Positions 43,301-53,483 are shown, counted from the first letter of the stretch. The stretch: 64,000 nt of DNA from Paenibacillus sp. JNUCC32 (GCF_014863545.1 NZ_CP062260.1:4473001-4537000), one strand, 5' to 3'. Made by a program: numbers and translations. Notes: generated by a model from the sequence alone, not told the origin.

Positions 43301-44164
43301 TCAGTCCTCATCTTCAAAATTTACTAGGGCAAGAAGCGAGATATTTAATGGATCTCCGATTAACTTTTGCGCAACTGCTATTGTAGAATCAGAAAAGGTA
43401 TTTTTATTTTCAACATCAATTTCTAATTCTCTTAGTCTGCTTTTAATTACTTGATACCATCTGCATTCTTCGGGGTCAAAATCCTGCTCTTCCGCATTTT
43501 TGATCATTTCCAAAATCGATACTAGCGCTGGCATAATGATCAATGAAGACAATAAAGGTTGTAAATTTTGATTTAATGAAATTGTTTTGTAATGTTCAAA
43601 ATTATCCTCAGAGAGTTTAATGACAATTTTATGCCCAGATGAATCCATGTCAAATGGTATCACGTTTTCACCACGATTAGGCTGAACTGAAAAAATTGAG
43701 GGTATCCTTTTTAATGGATCAATCTCTTTTTCAGCAAAAAATGTTCTTTCTGCATCTATACCTAGTACATCACCCCTTTTTACTATAAAGGAGTGGCCTT
43801 CATAGTCCGGATGAAACTCAGGTAATGAGTAATTGTTTATATCTTCTGCAGCTAAAATAAAAGAACATATTTGTACTTTTCCCTCTATAGAATCAGCAGG
43901 AAGCTGAAACGTAAAAAAAGATTCAAACGAGGTAAATACTTTACGAAATCGAGTTGTGGAGCATTCGAAATGAAAAGCAAAGAGAGCCTTTTTATCTTCT
44001 ATAAGCTGATTGATCCCCTCACAGCTAGTGACACAGTAGGCCTCAAAAATATATGTATTTTGGGTTTTACTACTTTTGAGTGACGCCTGGAAATCACTAT
44101 CAATAACATCATCAGAAAAATATGATAATACCGGATGTGGGAATTGCCGATAATTAATTTGCAT
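43301..44164 (-). CDS. Hypothetical protein between GHKL ATPase and DUF6339-like gene
   Basis: 287 residues, no TM or signal. No recognised domain. The first 250 residues look alpha/beta with FEAYCVTSCEGINQLI, ALFAFHFECSTTRFRKVF, and a helical C-terminus (PALVSILEMIKNAEEQDFD). It overlaps the GHKL ATPase gene by 11 nt, showing translational coupling and a joint function with it. Could be a dedicated partner (substrate sensor or inactive nuclease) of the ATPase. Confidence 0.75.
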   Translation of the reverse strand: MQINYRQFPHPVLSYFSDDVIDSDFQASLKSSKTQNTYIFEAYCVTSCEGINQLIEDKKALFAFHFECSTTRFRKVFTSFESFFTFQLPADSIEGKVQICSFILAAEDINNYSLPEFHPDYEGHSFIVKRGDVLGIDAERTFFAEKEIDPLKRIPSIFSVQPNRGENVIPFDMDSSGHKIVIKLSEDNFEHYKTISLNQNLQPLLSSLIIMPALVSILEMIKNAEEQDFDPEECRWYQVIKSRLRELEIDVENKNTFSDSTIAVAQKLIGDPLNISLLALVNFEDED

Positions 44165-46091
44165 GAATTGCTACCTCCAAAGCACACCGGAGTGATTCAT
44201 TTAACTCGACTAATAACTCATATCTTTTATCTTTGTAAAAATATATCGGACCGATCTTTCCATTTCTCCTGAAAGATAAACTCTCCCCGGTTTGCTGTAG
44301 GATAACAGATTTTATAGGAGCTGCTTCCCCACCTACTTCTCCTATAATTCTAATCCCGATGTATCCCTCTCCATCTGCATTTGTTTGCATTGATACCTTG
44401 TAAGATCCAGCAACCGGATCTACACAGAAAATGCGCGTATGTATCAATTGCAATTTTCCTCCCAGCGCAGGTGTTGTATTATTAGCCTTACCTTTCGGAT
44501 ATTCTTGCCCAAAACCATTTTGGTCATTTTTGTCCGATCCTTTGTCGATTCCTCCGCCAGATACCTTATTCTCCGCTACAGACCCATCACCTTCGTTTTT
44601 ATTGCCCCCCCACCCATCTTCTATTCCTGCAGCACTTTCCTGATCAGCTGTAAAGTCTTCATTAACTCCAACAAATGTCATCAACTTCGTTCTTTGATGA
44701 TAAATTTCTAATTCAATGTCTTTAGGAACCGTTTTTTCTCCTTCTACACCGTTTTGATAGAGTTCATGATGGCCTTCAACTTCAACCGAAGCATCATAAT
44801 GATCAGGTAGATATTGGCTTAATCCCTCTACGTCCAATTCTTCTACAGTATCATTTATTGAAATGGTACGAACTTTTTCATTTATCCAAGTGTAAAGTTT
44901 TCTTATGATGCTTTTAGCATAATCCGGATTTTCGTGTCTTTCAGGTTCCCAAGCATTGTGTGTAGGAGGCTCAGTTTTTCTTAAAAAATCGTTTAGATTT
45001 TCCCCCTTGGCAATCATTACACCTGCGAACTTGAAAGGTGTTCGGAAGCTGCCCTTATCATAAATTTTCATACCAGTCCCTCTTACCATAGCTACACGTT
45101 TCGGAAGATCTTTTCCCGGTAGAACAAATAAATCAACTTCCCCAAGCCCTAAAAAGTCATTTAGAGGGAAGTGATATCTACTGGAAAGAGTATAAGCTTC
45201 ATAATAATGATACGAGAGACAATCTGGGTCATTTTTTGTATACTTCTCTAATAAACCCGTTAATGAATTAGCATTAATAGTTGTTTCTCCAACTTTGACA
45301 ATTAATTTTTCATTTAATATAGCAACAAAGAAATTTTCAAGAACAGATTTTATTATTTTTTCTTCCCATCCGTTATTCTCATTAAAACCGGCAATGAATA
45401 TATCAGTTCCAATATCCGATCTTCTGAAAAGTTTATTCACATCTGCTGTTGCAGTAATTGGTTTGTTTTTTTCAATTATTCCATAATACCCAGTACCCTG
45501 TGTCGGCTCCCCGTGTTCATTAAGGTGAGTTACCAGCTTAGCTACACCTTGAAAAGCCTCTATACCACTTCCTACTTCTTTTGTTCCGTAGAACACGGTC
45601 CTTAAATCAGAACATGCAAAAGGAGCATGTTTACCAATTCCGAAGGACCCTCCAGAATTTGAGTCCTTATCAGATGAACCCACCGATTTAATGAGGTTGT
45701 GCCATCCACCTCTGTGTTCATCTTTAGCCCCTGTTAATCCTGTTGTATTGTAGTCACTTATTTTTAGAAAGGGAATCTGTTCTAATTCCATAATTGAAAG
45801 AGCATTTTCGAAAAATTGCCTGGTCTTAGCATTATCCTTCCAATACTCTCTAGATGATTTGAGTATATTTACAAAGCTGTCCTTCTCTGGGAAATAATCA
45901 GTTGGTATATATATAAGATTAAAATGAACCTCTACCGGACCAGAATTATTATTATCCTTCGCGTCACAAGAGTTCTGATTAATTTCCCTTGCCAAAGAGT
46001 CCAAAGGATTTCCTCGAAATGTTTCAATTCCTGCATCATTTAGCCCCGTTACTTGCCCGTAATTGTTCGGTGGAAAATTCCAATTAATCAT
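44154..46091 (-). CDS. Second GHKL-type ATPase (HSP90/MORC-like), unusual DxGxG box
   Basis: 645 residues. N-box SLAREINQNSCDAKD (about residue 33), then ISDYNTTGLTGA at the place of DxGxG, and GGSFGIGKHAPFACSDLRTVFYG (about 148) as the GxGxGK lid. The middle box D-Y-N-T-T-G-L is a variant of the normal D-x-G-x-G, so nucleotide use should be tested. Residues about 480-560 are G/N/D-rich (GGNKNEGDGSVAENKVSGGG), a flexible linker, before a beta-rich C-terminal domain. The gene follows the second cytosine methyltransferase after 10 nt. It is not closely similar to the 39031-40506 ATPase. Confidence 0.85.
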   Translation of the reverse strand: MINWNFPPNNYGQVTGLNDAGIETFRGNPLDSLAREINQNSCDAKDNNNSGPVEVHFNLIYIPTDYFPEKDSFVNILKSSREYWKDNAKTRQFFENALSIMELEQIPFLKISDYNTTGLTGAKDEHRGGWHNLIKSVGSSDKDSNSGGSFGIGKHAPFACSDLRTVFYGTKEVGSGIEAFQGVAKLVTHLNEHGEPTQGTGYYGIIEKNKPITATADVNKLFRRSDIGTDIFIAGFNENNGWEEKIIKSVLENFFVAILNEKLIVKVGETTINANSLTGLLEKYTKNDPDCLSYHYYEAYTLSSRYHFPLNDFLGLGEVDLFVLPGKDLPKRVAMVRGTGMKIYDKGSFRTPFKFAGVMIAKGENLNDFLRKTEPPTHNAWEPERHENPDYAKSIIRKLYTWINEKVRTISINDTVEELDVEGLSQYLPDHYDASVEVEGHHELYQNGVEGEKTVPKDIELEIYHQRTKLMTFVGVNEDFTADQESAAGIEDGWGGNKNEGDGSVAENKVSGGGIDKGSDKNDQNGFGQEYPKGKANNTTPALGGKLQLIHTRIFCVDPVAGSYKVSMQTNADGEGYIGIRIIGEVGGEAAPIKSVILQQTGESLSFRRNGKIGPIYFYKDKRYELLVELNESLRCALEVAIHAN

Positions 46092-46101
46092 GACAATCTC
46101 C

Positions 46102-47157
46102 TTATTTTTTTACACTTTTTAAGGTCTTCATACATTGTGCTGCTAGCTTTTGTACTAGATCAACTGTAACAGCGTTACCGATCTGCTTATATTGTTTTGC
46201 CTTAGGCATTCCTTCAGGAAAAGAAAACTTATCATCCTTAAAGCCCTGCAAGCGGGCACATTCTCTAGGTGTTAGTTTTCTAATGCCCCAATCATCATGT
46301 ATGACAGGAACATTATGGCCTCCCTCACCCATATTTGCTGTAAGTGTAAATGTACAGTCATTTTTATTCTCTCGGACGTAAGCCCTCCTTAATAAATATA
46401 CGGAATCTCTATTTCCTTCTGCCATTTTGTCCGCAAACATCTTACCGTATTTAGAATTTACATCAAAATAAAAGTCAGAATCGGCTTTAGAGCCCAGATC
46501 TAAAAATTCTCTCACATCTTTTTGACTTGGTTCTCCTTCTGGAAACTTAAAATTATTAACCTTAAAAAAATCCTGCGAAAAGGCTACCATGTACAACCGT
46601 TCTCTATTCTGAGGAATATCCGTATGTTCTCTAGTGTTTAATACTACTGCATTGCTTTTACCTGATATCAAATTCCCCTTACTGTCCAAAGGTATTCTAA
46701 ACCAATACCCAGCCCGTTTTATTTCCTCTTCAATGATATTAATGGTCTGTTTATTATTGTGATATATTAGGTTTTTTACATTTTCGAGTACAATTATCTT
46801 GGGCCTATTTCTTCCAAACTCTTTTACCAACCTTATTATTTCAAAAAAGAGTTTGCCTCTTGGATCATCAAAACCAAGTTTATTTCCTGCAAGCGAAAAA
46901 GATTGACAGGGAAATCCTGCGGTAAGAACATCTACTGCCTCCAGACCATCCTTTACTACAGATAAGTCTTCAATGGACTTCTCATAAAGCTTAGTTTCAG
47001 GGTAATTATGTTTATATGTTTTACAAGCATAGGAGTCCAGCTCATTTGCCCATACCACATTAAATCCTTCATCTTTAAAAGCTCTACAGAAGCCGCCGAT
47101 ACCTGCAAATAAGGAGCCTACTCTGTATTTATGCTGCTGTATTACATCCTGTTCCAA
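46102..47157 (-). CDS. DNA cytosine-5 methyltransferase (Dcm-type)
   Basis: 351 residues, normal length. Motif I VGSLFAGIGGFCRAF, IV AGFPCQSFSLAGNKLG (catalytic Cys), VI IIVLENVKNL, VIII DIPQNRERLYMVAF, IX RECARLQGF, X KQYKQIGNAVTVDLV. Family member that adds a methyl group to C5 of cytosine. First gene of a four-gene operon with a GHKL ATPase and two proteins of unknown function, all overlapping or separated by 12 nt or less. No standard restriction enzyme gene is next to it, so the ATPase and unknown genes probably provide the restricting activity. Confidence 0.93.
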   Translation of the reverse strand: MEQDVIQQHKYRVGSLFAGIGGFCRAFKDEGFNVVWANELDSYACKTYKHNYPETKLYEKSIEDLSVVKDGLEAVDVLTAGFPCQSFSLAGNKLGFDDPRGKLFFEIIRLVKEFGRNRPKIIVLENVKNLIYHNNKQTINIIEEEIKRAGYWFRIPLDSKGNLISGKSNAVVLNTREHTDIPQNRERLYMVAFSQDFFKVNNFKFPEGEPSQKDVREFLDLGSKADSDFYFDVNSKYGKMFADKMAEGNRDSVYLLRRAYVRENKNDCTFTLTANMGEGGHNVPVIHDDWGIRKLTPRECARLQGFKDDKFSFPEGMPKAKQYKQIGNAVTVDLVQKLAAQCMKTLKSVKK

Positions 47158-47605
47158 CTATTCCAACTCCATATAAATACTTTTTAAATACCTCTAAAGA
47201 AATTCGACAAAAATTGACCGTCTCCTTCATATGTATCTCTTCATGGGAATCGAATAATGTCCAATTCAATAACTGTCTCTTAGAAAGACTATTTTTATAA
47301 TCTGTTCACATAGCCCTCGTTCCACAAAGTACCATGTCTTCTATTAATCTTATAGAAGACCCCATCATCATTGAAGGGGTCTCTGCTTTTGCTCTTAACG
47401 TTCAAAATAATAATGCAGCCTACATTGGCAAATTTCTTTCATCCACCTGTGCAAAATGACATCCATTCTCCTTCGGTATTCCCTTTCTATTATTCATTTT
47501 GTTAACGTCCTCCCTTTGGTTATACTTCCCCAGCGAGAACCTTTACTTCAGCCAAAATTATCAGTCTGTATTTTCAATACAATAAAATCGCCCGAAGAAG
47601 TGGTA
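47158..47605. other. Intergenic region at the right edge of the island
   Basis: No gene supported. One 7-bp inverted repeat, AGACCCC (47357-47363) / GGGGTCT (47376-47382), with a weak T-run on the plus strand. The region marks the change from AT-rich island DNA to the GC-richer sugar operon. Confidence 0.5.
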
Positions 47606-47935
47606 CTAAGTGCTGTCTTCGACATCGATTAAATACACCCTTTCCTGGAAACCACCTCGAGCTTCCGCCTTCTTCTCTCTCAAGGCTTCAAGCTCTTCCC
47701 ATGTTGCTCCATGTACAACCGTCAGCGCCCGGATAACCTCAAGCATATCTGCAAGTTCTTCCAACGACTCTTTTGGACTTTGAGCGGCAAAGTATTCCTC
47801 CAACTCTTCTTTGAGCTTTATGATCAATTCTTTCTTAAACTCTTCCTCATCCAAGATCCGTGTGCGAAATTCTTTGCCTGTAGCTTCAATGACTTGGGGA
47901 ATAAGATCCCGAACTATCTTATTGTAAACCGGCAT
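47606..47935 (-). CDS. MazG-like nucleotide pyrophosphohydrolase
   Basis: 109 residues. MPVYNKIVRDLIPQVI start and E-x2-E...E-x2-D pattern (KLKEELEEYF, ESLEELADMLEVIRAL) of the MazG/phosphoribosyl-ATP pyrophosphohydrolase-like helical fold that binds Mg2+ and hydrolyses nucleoside or nucleotide pyrophosphates. Cytosolic. Stand-alone gene between the island and the GH67 gene. Substrate not predictable; house-cleaning of noncanonical nucleotides is the family's usual role. Confidence 0.85.
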   Translation of the reverse strand: MPVYNKIVRDLIPQVIEATGKEFRTRILDEEEFKKELIIKLKEELEEYFAAQSPKESLEELADMLEVIRALTVVHGATWEELEALREKKAEARGGFQERVYLIDVEDST

Positions 47936-48143
47936 AGATTCTCATCCTTTACATGGTTAAATATGTATCTATATTTGTATCATATCAAAGAACCGCTCGA
48001 ACAAAGACTACTCTTTTCCCTGAAAACGGAAATACGACAAATACCCAATTTGTTTCACAAAATCTGCTCCCAACCATCCCCTATCACCCACAACAAAAAA
48101 GACCCCGAATTCCAACCAAGGTTGAAATTCAAGGCCCTTCCCC

Positions 48144-50225
48144 CTATGAGTAAATAACGCGATGACGCTCATCTGCTATCCCCGATTTTCGATAAAAATA
48201 CGTATTGATGACATCGCGCCATTCTTTTGCGCTCTCTAGCTGCTCCAACAATCGCTGTTTAACATGCAGGTAGCGCTGCGGATCAAGCTTAGGCTCCAAG
48301 GCATCCCAGCGTGCGAGCCACTGCTCCACCTGCTCGACTCCTGCAAAATGGGTGTCATAAATATGCTGAATGACCTTCTTGCCGGATTTTAGCACATGGG
48401 TATATGGAACATGGTGGAAAAATAGCAGCAATTCATCCGGGCAAGTCTCCAAATGCTCATACATCGACGCATTGGCGCTAATATATTGGCCGGCGTACCC
48501 CGTTCCCGTGGCCTGCGTCCTGTCAACGCCGATTCCGTCGCGGTCCGCGAAATGATACGTTCCCCATTTGGAGTATTCGTAGCCGTCCACGTCAGGGCCG
48601 TAGTGAACATGCGGCACGACCATCCAGCCCACGCCAAGCGGGGAGGTATAATTCTCGTAGGCCGGCCACGATTCCATCAGAATGTCCATCACGTTCCTCG
48701 TCACATCCGGATCGGGTCCAAAGGTCATCCGGGTCCATTCCTCGCCGATTTCCTCCGCCGTCAGCTCCGGATTCCACAGCAAGCGGCCATAGCCGTAAAG
48801 ATTGGACTGGGCTAGGTAATGACCGGTCCAGTTGAAGTCATCCCCGATATTGGACACGGCTGTTATGCCGCTGTGCTGATAGGGATACACTTGTCCGGCT
48901 ACAATATCTTTCACCTTGCTGCCCTCCCCTTGGCAGAGCGTATCGAATTCGAGCACCTCTTTCCATTGCGGAATCAAATAGCATATGTGTCTCTGCTGAC
49001 CCGTGTACTCCTGCGTAATCTGGAATTCCAGCAGCTGATTCGTTCGTTCCATCGCTCCAAACAATGGCGATACCGGCTCTCTGACCTGAAAATCCATCGG
49101 ACCGTTCTTGATCTGCAGGATCACATTGTCCTTGAATTTGCCGTCCAGCGGTTTGAAATGATCATAGGCAGCGCGGGCGCGGTCCGTCTGGCGATCCCGC
49201 CAATCCTGATGGCAATCGTACACGAAGCATCTCCATAAGACGAGTCCGCCGTAAGGCTCCAGCGCTTCTGCCAGCATATTGGCTCCATCCGCATGATGGC
49301 GTCCATAAGTAAACGGGCCGGGACGGTTCTCCGAGTCTGCCTTGACCAGAAATCCGCCAAAGTCAGGAATGGTTCGGTAAATATCGGCCGCTTTCTGTTT
49401 CCACCAATTCTGAACGGCCGGTTCTAACGGATCCGCTGTGGATGTATCCCCAAGCTCGATCGGTGCAGCAAAGTTCACGCTGAGGTAGAGGCTGATGCCG
49501 TAATCGCGGAACACATCCGCTACGCGTGCCACATCCGGTAGCAATTGAGGCGTGATCAGCTTCGTCTCGGTCTGATGCACATTCACATTATTGATCGTGA
49601 TTCCGTTAATCCCGACAGAGGCCAGCATTCTGGCGTACGCCCGGACACGAGTCAGATCGGAGATAATTGCATTGTCCTTATAAAATATCGATCGGCCCGC
49701 ATATCCGCGCTCAATGGTTCCGTCCATATTGTCCCACTGATTCACCATGCGAAGCCGGTACTTCGGATGTTCGATCAGATCAAGCGCTTCGTTCGCTTGG
49801 CCCGTCTGCAGCAGACGCATAAAATGAAAGACCCCGTACAGAAGCCCCCTGTCCGATCCTCCTGCAATGAATATGTAATCCTGGTCTCCTCTTACGACGC
49901 GGCGTATAATGTAACCTTCATCTCCCACACGCCCGGCTTCTTCGGCTTCCGGCGAGCCGTCAAGCAAAGTCCTTTCGATGCTCCCCAGCGTCCCTGCGAC
50001 CAAGCAGCGGCCGGCATCCATCTCTTCACGAAGTAAGGGCTGCTCACCTGTCAGCAGAGCAATGCCTGTGGTCAACTCCTGGATCGCTGTACGAAATACT
50101 TGCGAAGAAACCGCCTGCGCGGTCACGATCTTGCCCAAATAGCTTTCCAGCGGCTTGATTGCCGCTGCATGCTTCAGCGAGCTCCCATCAACCTGCAACC
50201 ATGCCGGATCATAACTGCTGTTCAT
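48144..50225 (-). CDS. aguA: GH67 alpha-glucuronidase
   Basis: 693 residues, no signal peptide, so cytosolic. GH67 landmarks: [10 protein letters not shown] near residue 95, [86 protein letters not shown] and WRCFVYDC. The enzyme removes (4-O-methyl)glucuronic acid from aldouronic oligosaccharides made by GH10 xylanases. Last gene of an operon that begins with the two permeases at 57.2 kb. Import of aldouronates followed by cytosolic debranching is the expected path, as in Paenibacillus aldouronate utilisation clusters. Confidence 0.95.
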   Translation of the reverse strand: MNSSYDPAWLQVDGSSLKHAAAIKPLESYLGKIVTAQAVSSQVFRTAIQELTTGIALLTGEQPLLREEMDAGRCLVAGTLGSIERTLLDGSPEAEEAGRVGDEGYIIRRVVRGDQDYIFIAGGSDRGLLYGVFHFMRLLQTGQANEALDLIEHPKYRLRMVNQWDNMDGTIERGYAGRSIFYKDNAIISDLTRVRAYARMLASVGINGITINNVNVHQTETKLITPQLLPDVARVADVFRDYGISLYLSVNFAAPIELGDTSTADPLEPAVQNWWKQKAADIYRTIPDFGGFLVKADSENRPGPFTYGRHHADGANMLAEALEPYGGLVLWRCFVYDCHQDWRDRQTDRARAAYDHFKPLDGKFKDNVILQIKNGPMDFQVREPVSPLFGAMERTNQLLEFQITQEYTGQQRHICYLIPQWKEVLEFDTLCQGEGSKVKDIVAGQVYPYQHSGITAVSNIGDDFNWTGHYLAQSNLYGYGRLLWNPELTAEEIGEEWTRMTFGPDPDVTRNVMDILMESWPAYENYTSPLGVGWMVVPHVHYGPDVDGYEYSKWGTYHFADRDGIGVDRTQATGTGYAGQYISANASMYEHLETCPDELLLFFHHVPYTHVLKSGKKVIQHIYDTHFAGVEQVEQWLARWDALEPKLDPQRYLHVKQRLLEQLESAKEWRDVINTYFYRKSGIADERHRVIYS

Positions 50226-50240
50226 AATGCCTCCTCATGA

Positions 50241-51863
50241 TCATTTCACGAGCTCCGTCGGGTTCATGCCCGTGAATTTCTTAAATACCGTGCTGAAATA
50301 CGGAATGTTTTTATATCCGACCTGTTCTGCCACTTGGTACACCAATGCATTTTTCTCCATCAGCAGCTCCCGGGCCTTCTCGACCCGTACTCTGGTCAAA
50401 TAATTGTTGAACGTTTCTCCCGTAATATTCTTAAAAATCATCGACAAGTAGTTTCTCGAAATATATACCTTATCCGCCAGTCCCCCAAGCGTGAGATCTT
50501 CGGCATAGTGCTCGTGAATGTACTCGATCATAAAGTCGACAGCCTGGCGATGCTTTCCGTTCCCGCCCCATTCGCGACTGCCGAACACGAGCCCGATCTT
50601 GGTGATCAGCCATTCCGCAAGCTCGGATGGACGCTGTAGCTTCGCCATTTCGCGCGTAATGCTATCATTCGGGAAGAAATCGTCAACGATGGTCCCCGTC
50701 TCATAGAAAGCAAAGGCGATAATTCCCCACAGCTCCCCTGCCAGCATACTGACGTATGGTTTGGTGATGCCCCCTTGCTGTTCCAATCGCTTCATATAGT
50801 CCCTGATGATCGTTTGTGCTTGATGTTCTTGCGAAGTTCGAATCGAACCGGCCAGTTCCAGGTAAAGCTTAACAGGACGCACGGGAGACTTGGCCTCCGC
50901 ATTGCCCGGCTCCTGTGCACAGTAGAAATACAGCTCATACTCCGGAACCGCCGGCTGCGTATTCACATCGATCGCACGAAAGGCTTCTTCTGTCGAGATA
51001 CCGATTTCCCTTATACTGCTCTTGCGATCACCGATGCCGATTCGGAGCTTCAGCTTCAAGTAGTTCTGCACACAGTTGATTAATCGGACACCCAGCTGTT
51101 CCAGCTGCTGCCGCACTCGCTCCGCTGACTCCGTTCGATCATGATGAATAATGACCACGGAGCGGTTGGTGTGGAGATCCGTATGGTCGAAGCGGGGGAA
51201 TGCCGCCTGGGTAATTTCGCACACCATATTGCTGATTGCAAATCGAAGGAGGCTCCAGTCCGGCAAGCTTAGATTAGCTGCCCGTTGATCGGAAATCAGC
51301 TCGATGCCAATGACCGTATGATCGAAATCGGACCAATACCGATAAGGCTCCGGGATTTCCGTTTGGAGACCTGAATGTTGCAGTGCACCCGCTGCGGCCG
51401 ATTTGACCCACTCCTTCTCGACGAAGGGCTCGTAAAGCTGCAGCTTCTGGAGCAGTTCATCCTGCTTCATGCGCAGCTCTTCCTGCTCCTCCAAATCGGA
51501 TATGGCTTCATTTAAAACAGACTTCAGCGTCGGAAGGCTGATCGGCTTGGATAAGTAATCGCTCACGTTCAGGCGCAAGGCTTGACGGGCATACTCGAAG
51601 TCCGAGTAACCGCTCAGAATGATCACTTTTCCTGAATAGCCGGTGTTCTTCCGCAGCTGCTCGATCATATCCAGACCATTCATGACAGGCATATATAAAT
51701 CGGTAATCACGATGTCGGGGTTGGCCGATTCAATCATTTCAAGCCCTTCTTCCCCGTTCAAAGCTTCTCCCGCCCACTCTGCATTCAGTTCATCCCAAGG
51801 GATGGCTTTTCGGATTCCCTGCAGCACGGCGCGGTCGTCATCAACGATTCCTATCTTCCACAT
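50241..51863 (-). CDS. AraC-type response regulator, YesN family
   Basis: About 540 residues from ATG 51863, with AAGGAGG 8-9 nt upstream (longer frame from 51905 rejected). N-terminal receiver with IGIVDDDRAVLQGIRKAIP, phospho-acceptor Asp about residue 55 (DIVITDLYMPVMNG) and KPISLPTLKSVL. The central region is helical. C-terminal AraC DNA-binding domain: YIHEHYAEDLTLGGLADKVY, ISRNYLSMIFKNITGETFNNYL, and the second HTH VAEQVGYKNIPYFSTVFKKFTGMNPTE. Partner of the YesM-type kinase encoded upstream in this operon; expected to activate the aldouronate genes. Confidence 0.93.
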   Translation of the reverse strand: MWKIGIVDDDRAVLQGIRKAIPWDELNAEWAGEALNGEEGLEMIESANPDIVITDLYMPVMNGLDMIEQLRKNTGYSGKVIILSGYSDFEYARQALRLNVSDYLSKPISLPTLKSVLNEAISDLEEQEELRMKQDELLQKLQLYEPFVEKEWVKSAAAGALQHSGLQTEIPEPYRYWSDFDHTVIGIELISDQRAANLSLPDWSLLRFAISNMVCEITQAAFPRFDHTDLHTNRSVVIIHHDRTESAERVRQQLEQLGVRLINCVQNYLKLKLRIGIGDRKSSIREIGISTEEAFRAIDVNTQPAVPEYELYFYCAQEPGNAEAKSPVRPVKLYLELAGSIRTSQEHQAQTIIRDYMKRLEQQGGITKPYVSMLAGELWGIIAFAFYETGTIVDDFFPNDSITREMAKLQRPSELAEWLITKIGLVFGSREWGGNGKHRQAVDFMIEYIHEHYAEDLTLGGLADKVYISRNYLSMIFKNITGETFNNYLTRVRVEKARELLMEKNALVYQVAEQVGYKNIPYFSTVFKKFTGMNPTELVK

Positions 51864-51905
51864 CTGAAGATCCTCCTTCTTATTTGCAAAAAGGCAATGC
51901 CTCAC

Positions 51906-52157
51906 CCTAACTGTAATACGTCATGACCGATCGGCGATAAAACCGCTCAGGCATGACGTAAACCGGGAGTAGACCGGAACATATAAGCTGAAATATTGAT
52001 TTGGATGCAATGTTCCTACGATCGCTGTTGCTCCCGGATTTTTGGATTTTATATTAAGCGGTAAAAATCCGGTCACAAAGGCGACCACTTCCGTTTCTTC
52101 GGAATCATTTTACTCCCTTGCTAGCATCCATCTAGTTCTCATCTCATTTTATATGAT
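51906..52157. other. Spacer between regulator and binding-protein genes
   Basis: Holds an inverted repeat CGTCATG (51921-51927) / CATGACG (51952-51958), possibly an operator or RNA stem. No gene. Confidence 0.4.
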
Positions 52158-53483
52158 CTATTCATATTCCTGCGCGGCCTTCTTCAACGATTCATAGGCC
52201 TTCTCCGGTGTTGTTCTGCCGAAGCTCAGCTCATCCCGGACGAGCGGGAAGTCTTTGTCGATGAAGTTCACCCAGCCTTCCGGCCCTGTCGTAAATATCT
52301 GTCCGTCCGGCGTCGTTGCGTCAATCAGTTTCATCCCGACCTTTTCGCCCTCCGGAAGATTCGGAATGAGCGACTCGGCGATCTTGGCATTGGCAGGCAC
52401 ACCACGAGCGGTTCCAAGGATAGCCCCTGCCTCCGGATCATTGATGAACCAGTCGATGAACTTTGCCGCTTCTTCCTTGTGCTTGGAATTAGGCGAAAGA
52501 CTGAAGTACATGGACGGCTTCAGCCAGCCTCCCGCTTCCTCGGCCCGCGGCATCGTAACCAGATCGTACGCCCCTTCCTTCATGCTGTCCCATGTGGTGT
52601 AGTTATTGGAGAAGGAGTAGCGGAATAAGATTTTGCCGTTGACCAGCAGGTCTGCCGTCGGATCCATTTCCTTGTCGGATGCGTTCAAATCGGCTGGAGG
52701 TATAAGTCCGTCCTTGCGCAGCTGTTCAAACTTCTTGGTCCATTCCAGGAAAGTCGCTTCATCAATATTGAATTTGCCGTCTTCCGTAATCAAGGTGCCC
52801 TTACCCTTGGCATAGTGATAAGCGCTGAACATAAAGTAGTTGCCGGCATAATCCAGCGTGAAATATTGGCCTTCCGCCAGTTTAGGCTTTACCTCTTCCG
52901 CCAATGCGAAGAAATCATCCCATGTCCAGCCGTCTGTCGGCATCGTTGCGCCCAGCTTCTCAAGAGCCGCCTTGTCGTAGATCATCCCAAAAGCAACCGA
53001 TCCCAGCGGCACGCCGTATTGTTTGCCGTCTCTCTGCCCGATTGGCAGCAGGCTCGGCGTCAATTCATCCAGTCTAACCTTGGTGTCGAGCTCTTCGAGC
53101 TGGTTGCGGGATGTCCAGTCCGAAACCCAGCCCGGGTCCATTTGGAAAACATCCGGCTCGTTATGCGCTGCTGCCTGAGTGGAGAGTTTATCCAGGTAAC
53201 CGTCCATCCCGGAATATTCGGGCTCGAAGGTAACATGCGGATTTTTCTCCGTATATACCTCCAATGCCTTCAGTGTAGCTTCGTGACGCGGCTGCGAACC
53301 CCACCACATAATCCGCAGCTTGACATTTTCTTCTGCCGAACCGCTTTCGGCCTGTGTATTGTTCTTGGTTGAGGTTGTGCTTTCCGTGCTTGAGTTGGTG
53401 CTTCCGTTACCGCCGCATGCCGCCACCAGCAAGGAGAACACCATCCATAACGCGACAATCTGCAATCGCTTCCATTTGTTCAT
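52158..53483 (-). CDS. Sugar ABC transporter solute-binding lipoprotein
   Basis: 441 residues. Signal peptide ends in lipobox LLVAACGG, so anchored outside the membrane. Family-1-type binding protein: KLRIMWWGSQPRHEATLKALE, YTEKNPHVTFEPEYSGMDGYLDKL, EPDVFQMDPGWVSDWTSRN and NGKILFRYSFSNN. Works with the two permeases encoded at 55430-57225; the ATPase (MsmX-type) must be encoded elsewhere. Neighbouring GH67 suggests aldouronic or xylo-oligosaccharide substrate. Ribosome site AGGGGGAAG precedes ATG. Confidence 0.92.
   Translation of the reverse strand: MNKWKRLQIVALWMVFSLLVAACGGNGSTNSSTESTTSTKNNTQAESGSAEENVKLRIMWWGSQPRHEATLKALEVYTEKNPHVTFEPEYSGMDGYLDKLSTQAAAHNEPDVFQMDPGWVSDWTSRNQLEELDTKVRLDELTPSLLPIGQRDGKQYGVPLGSVAFGMIYDKAALEKLGATMPTDGWTWDDFFALAEEVKPKLAEGQYFTLDYAGNYFMFSAYHYAKGKGTLITEDGKFNIDEATFLEWTKKFEQLRKDGLIPPADLNASDKEMDPTADLLVNGKILFRYSFSNNYTTWDSMKEGAYDLVTMPRAEEAGGWLKPSMYFSLSPNSKHKEEAAKFIDWFINDPEAGAILGTARGVPANAKIAESLIPNLPEGEKVGMKLIDATTPDGQIFTTGPEGWVNFIDKDFPLVRDELSFGRTTPEKAYESLKKAAQEYE

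Noticed and set aside
44431..44711. Plus-strand frames opposite the GHKL gene linker
   Set aside because: Shadows of the G/N/D-rich coding linker; no ribosome site or plausible protein.
23714..47157. BREX, DISARM, type I or type III restriction, or CRISPR-Cas
   Set aside because: No PglX/BrxC/PglZ, DrmA/B, HsdRMS, Mod/Res or Cas genes and no repeat-spacer array.
23714..47157. Prophage or transposon carrying the defence genes
   Set aside because: No integrase, terminase, capsid, portal or transposase gene and no flanking repeat visible.
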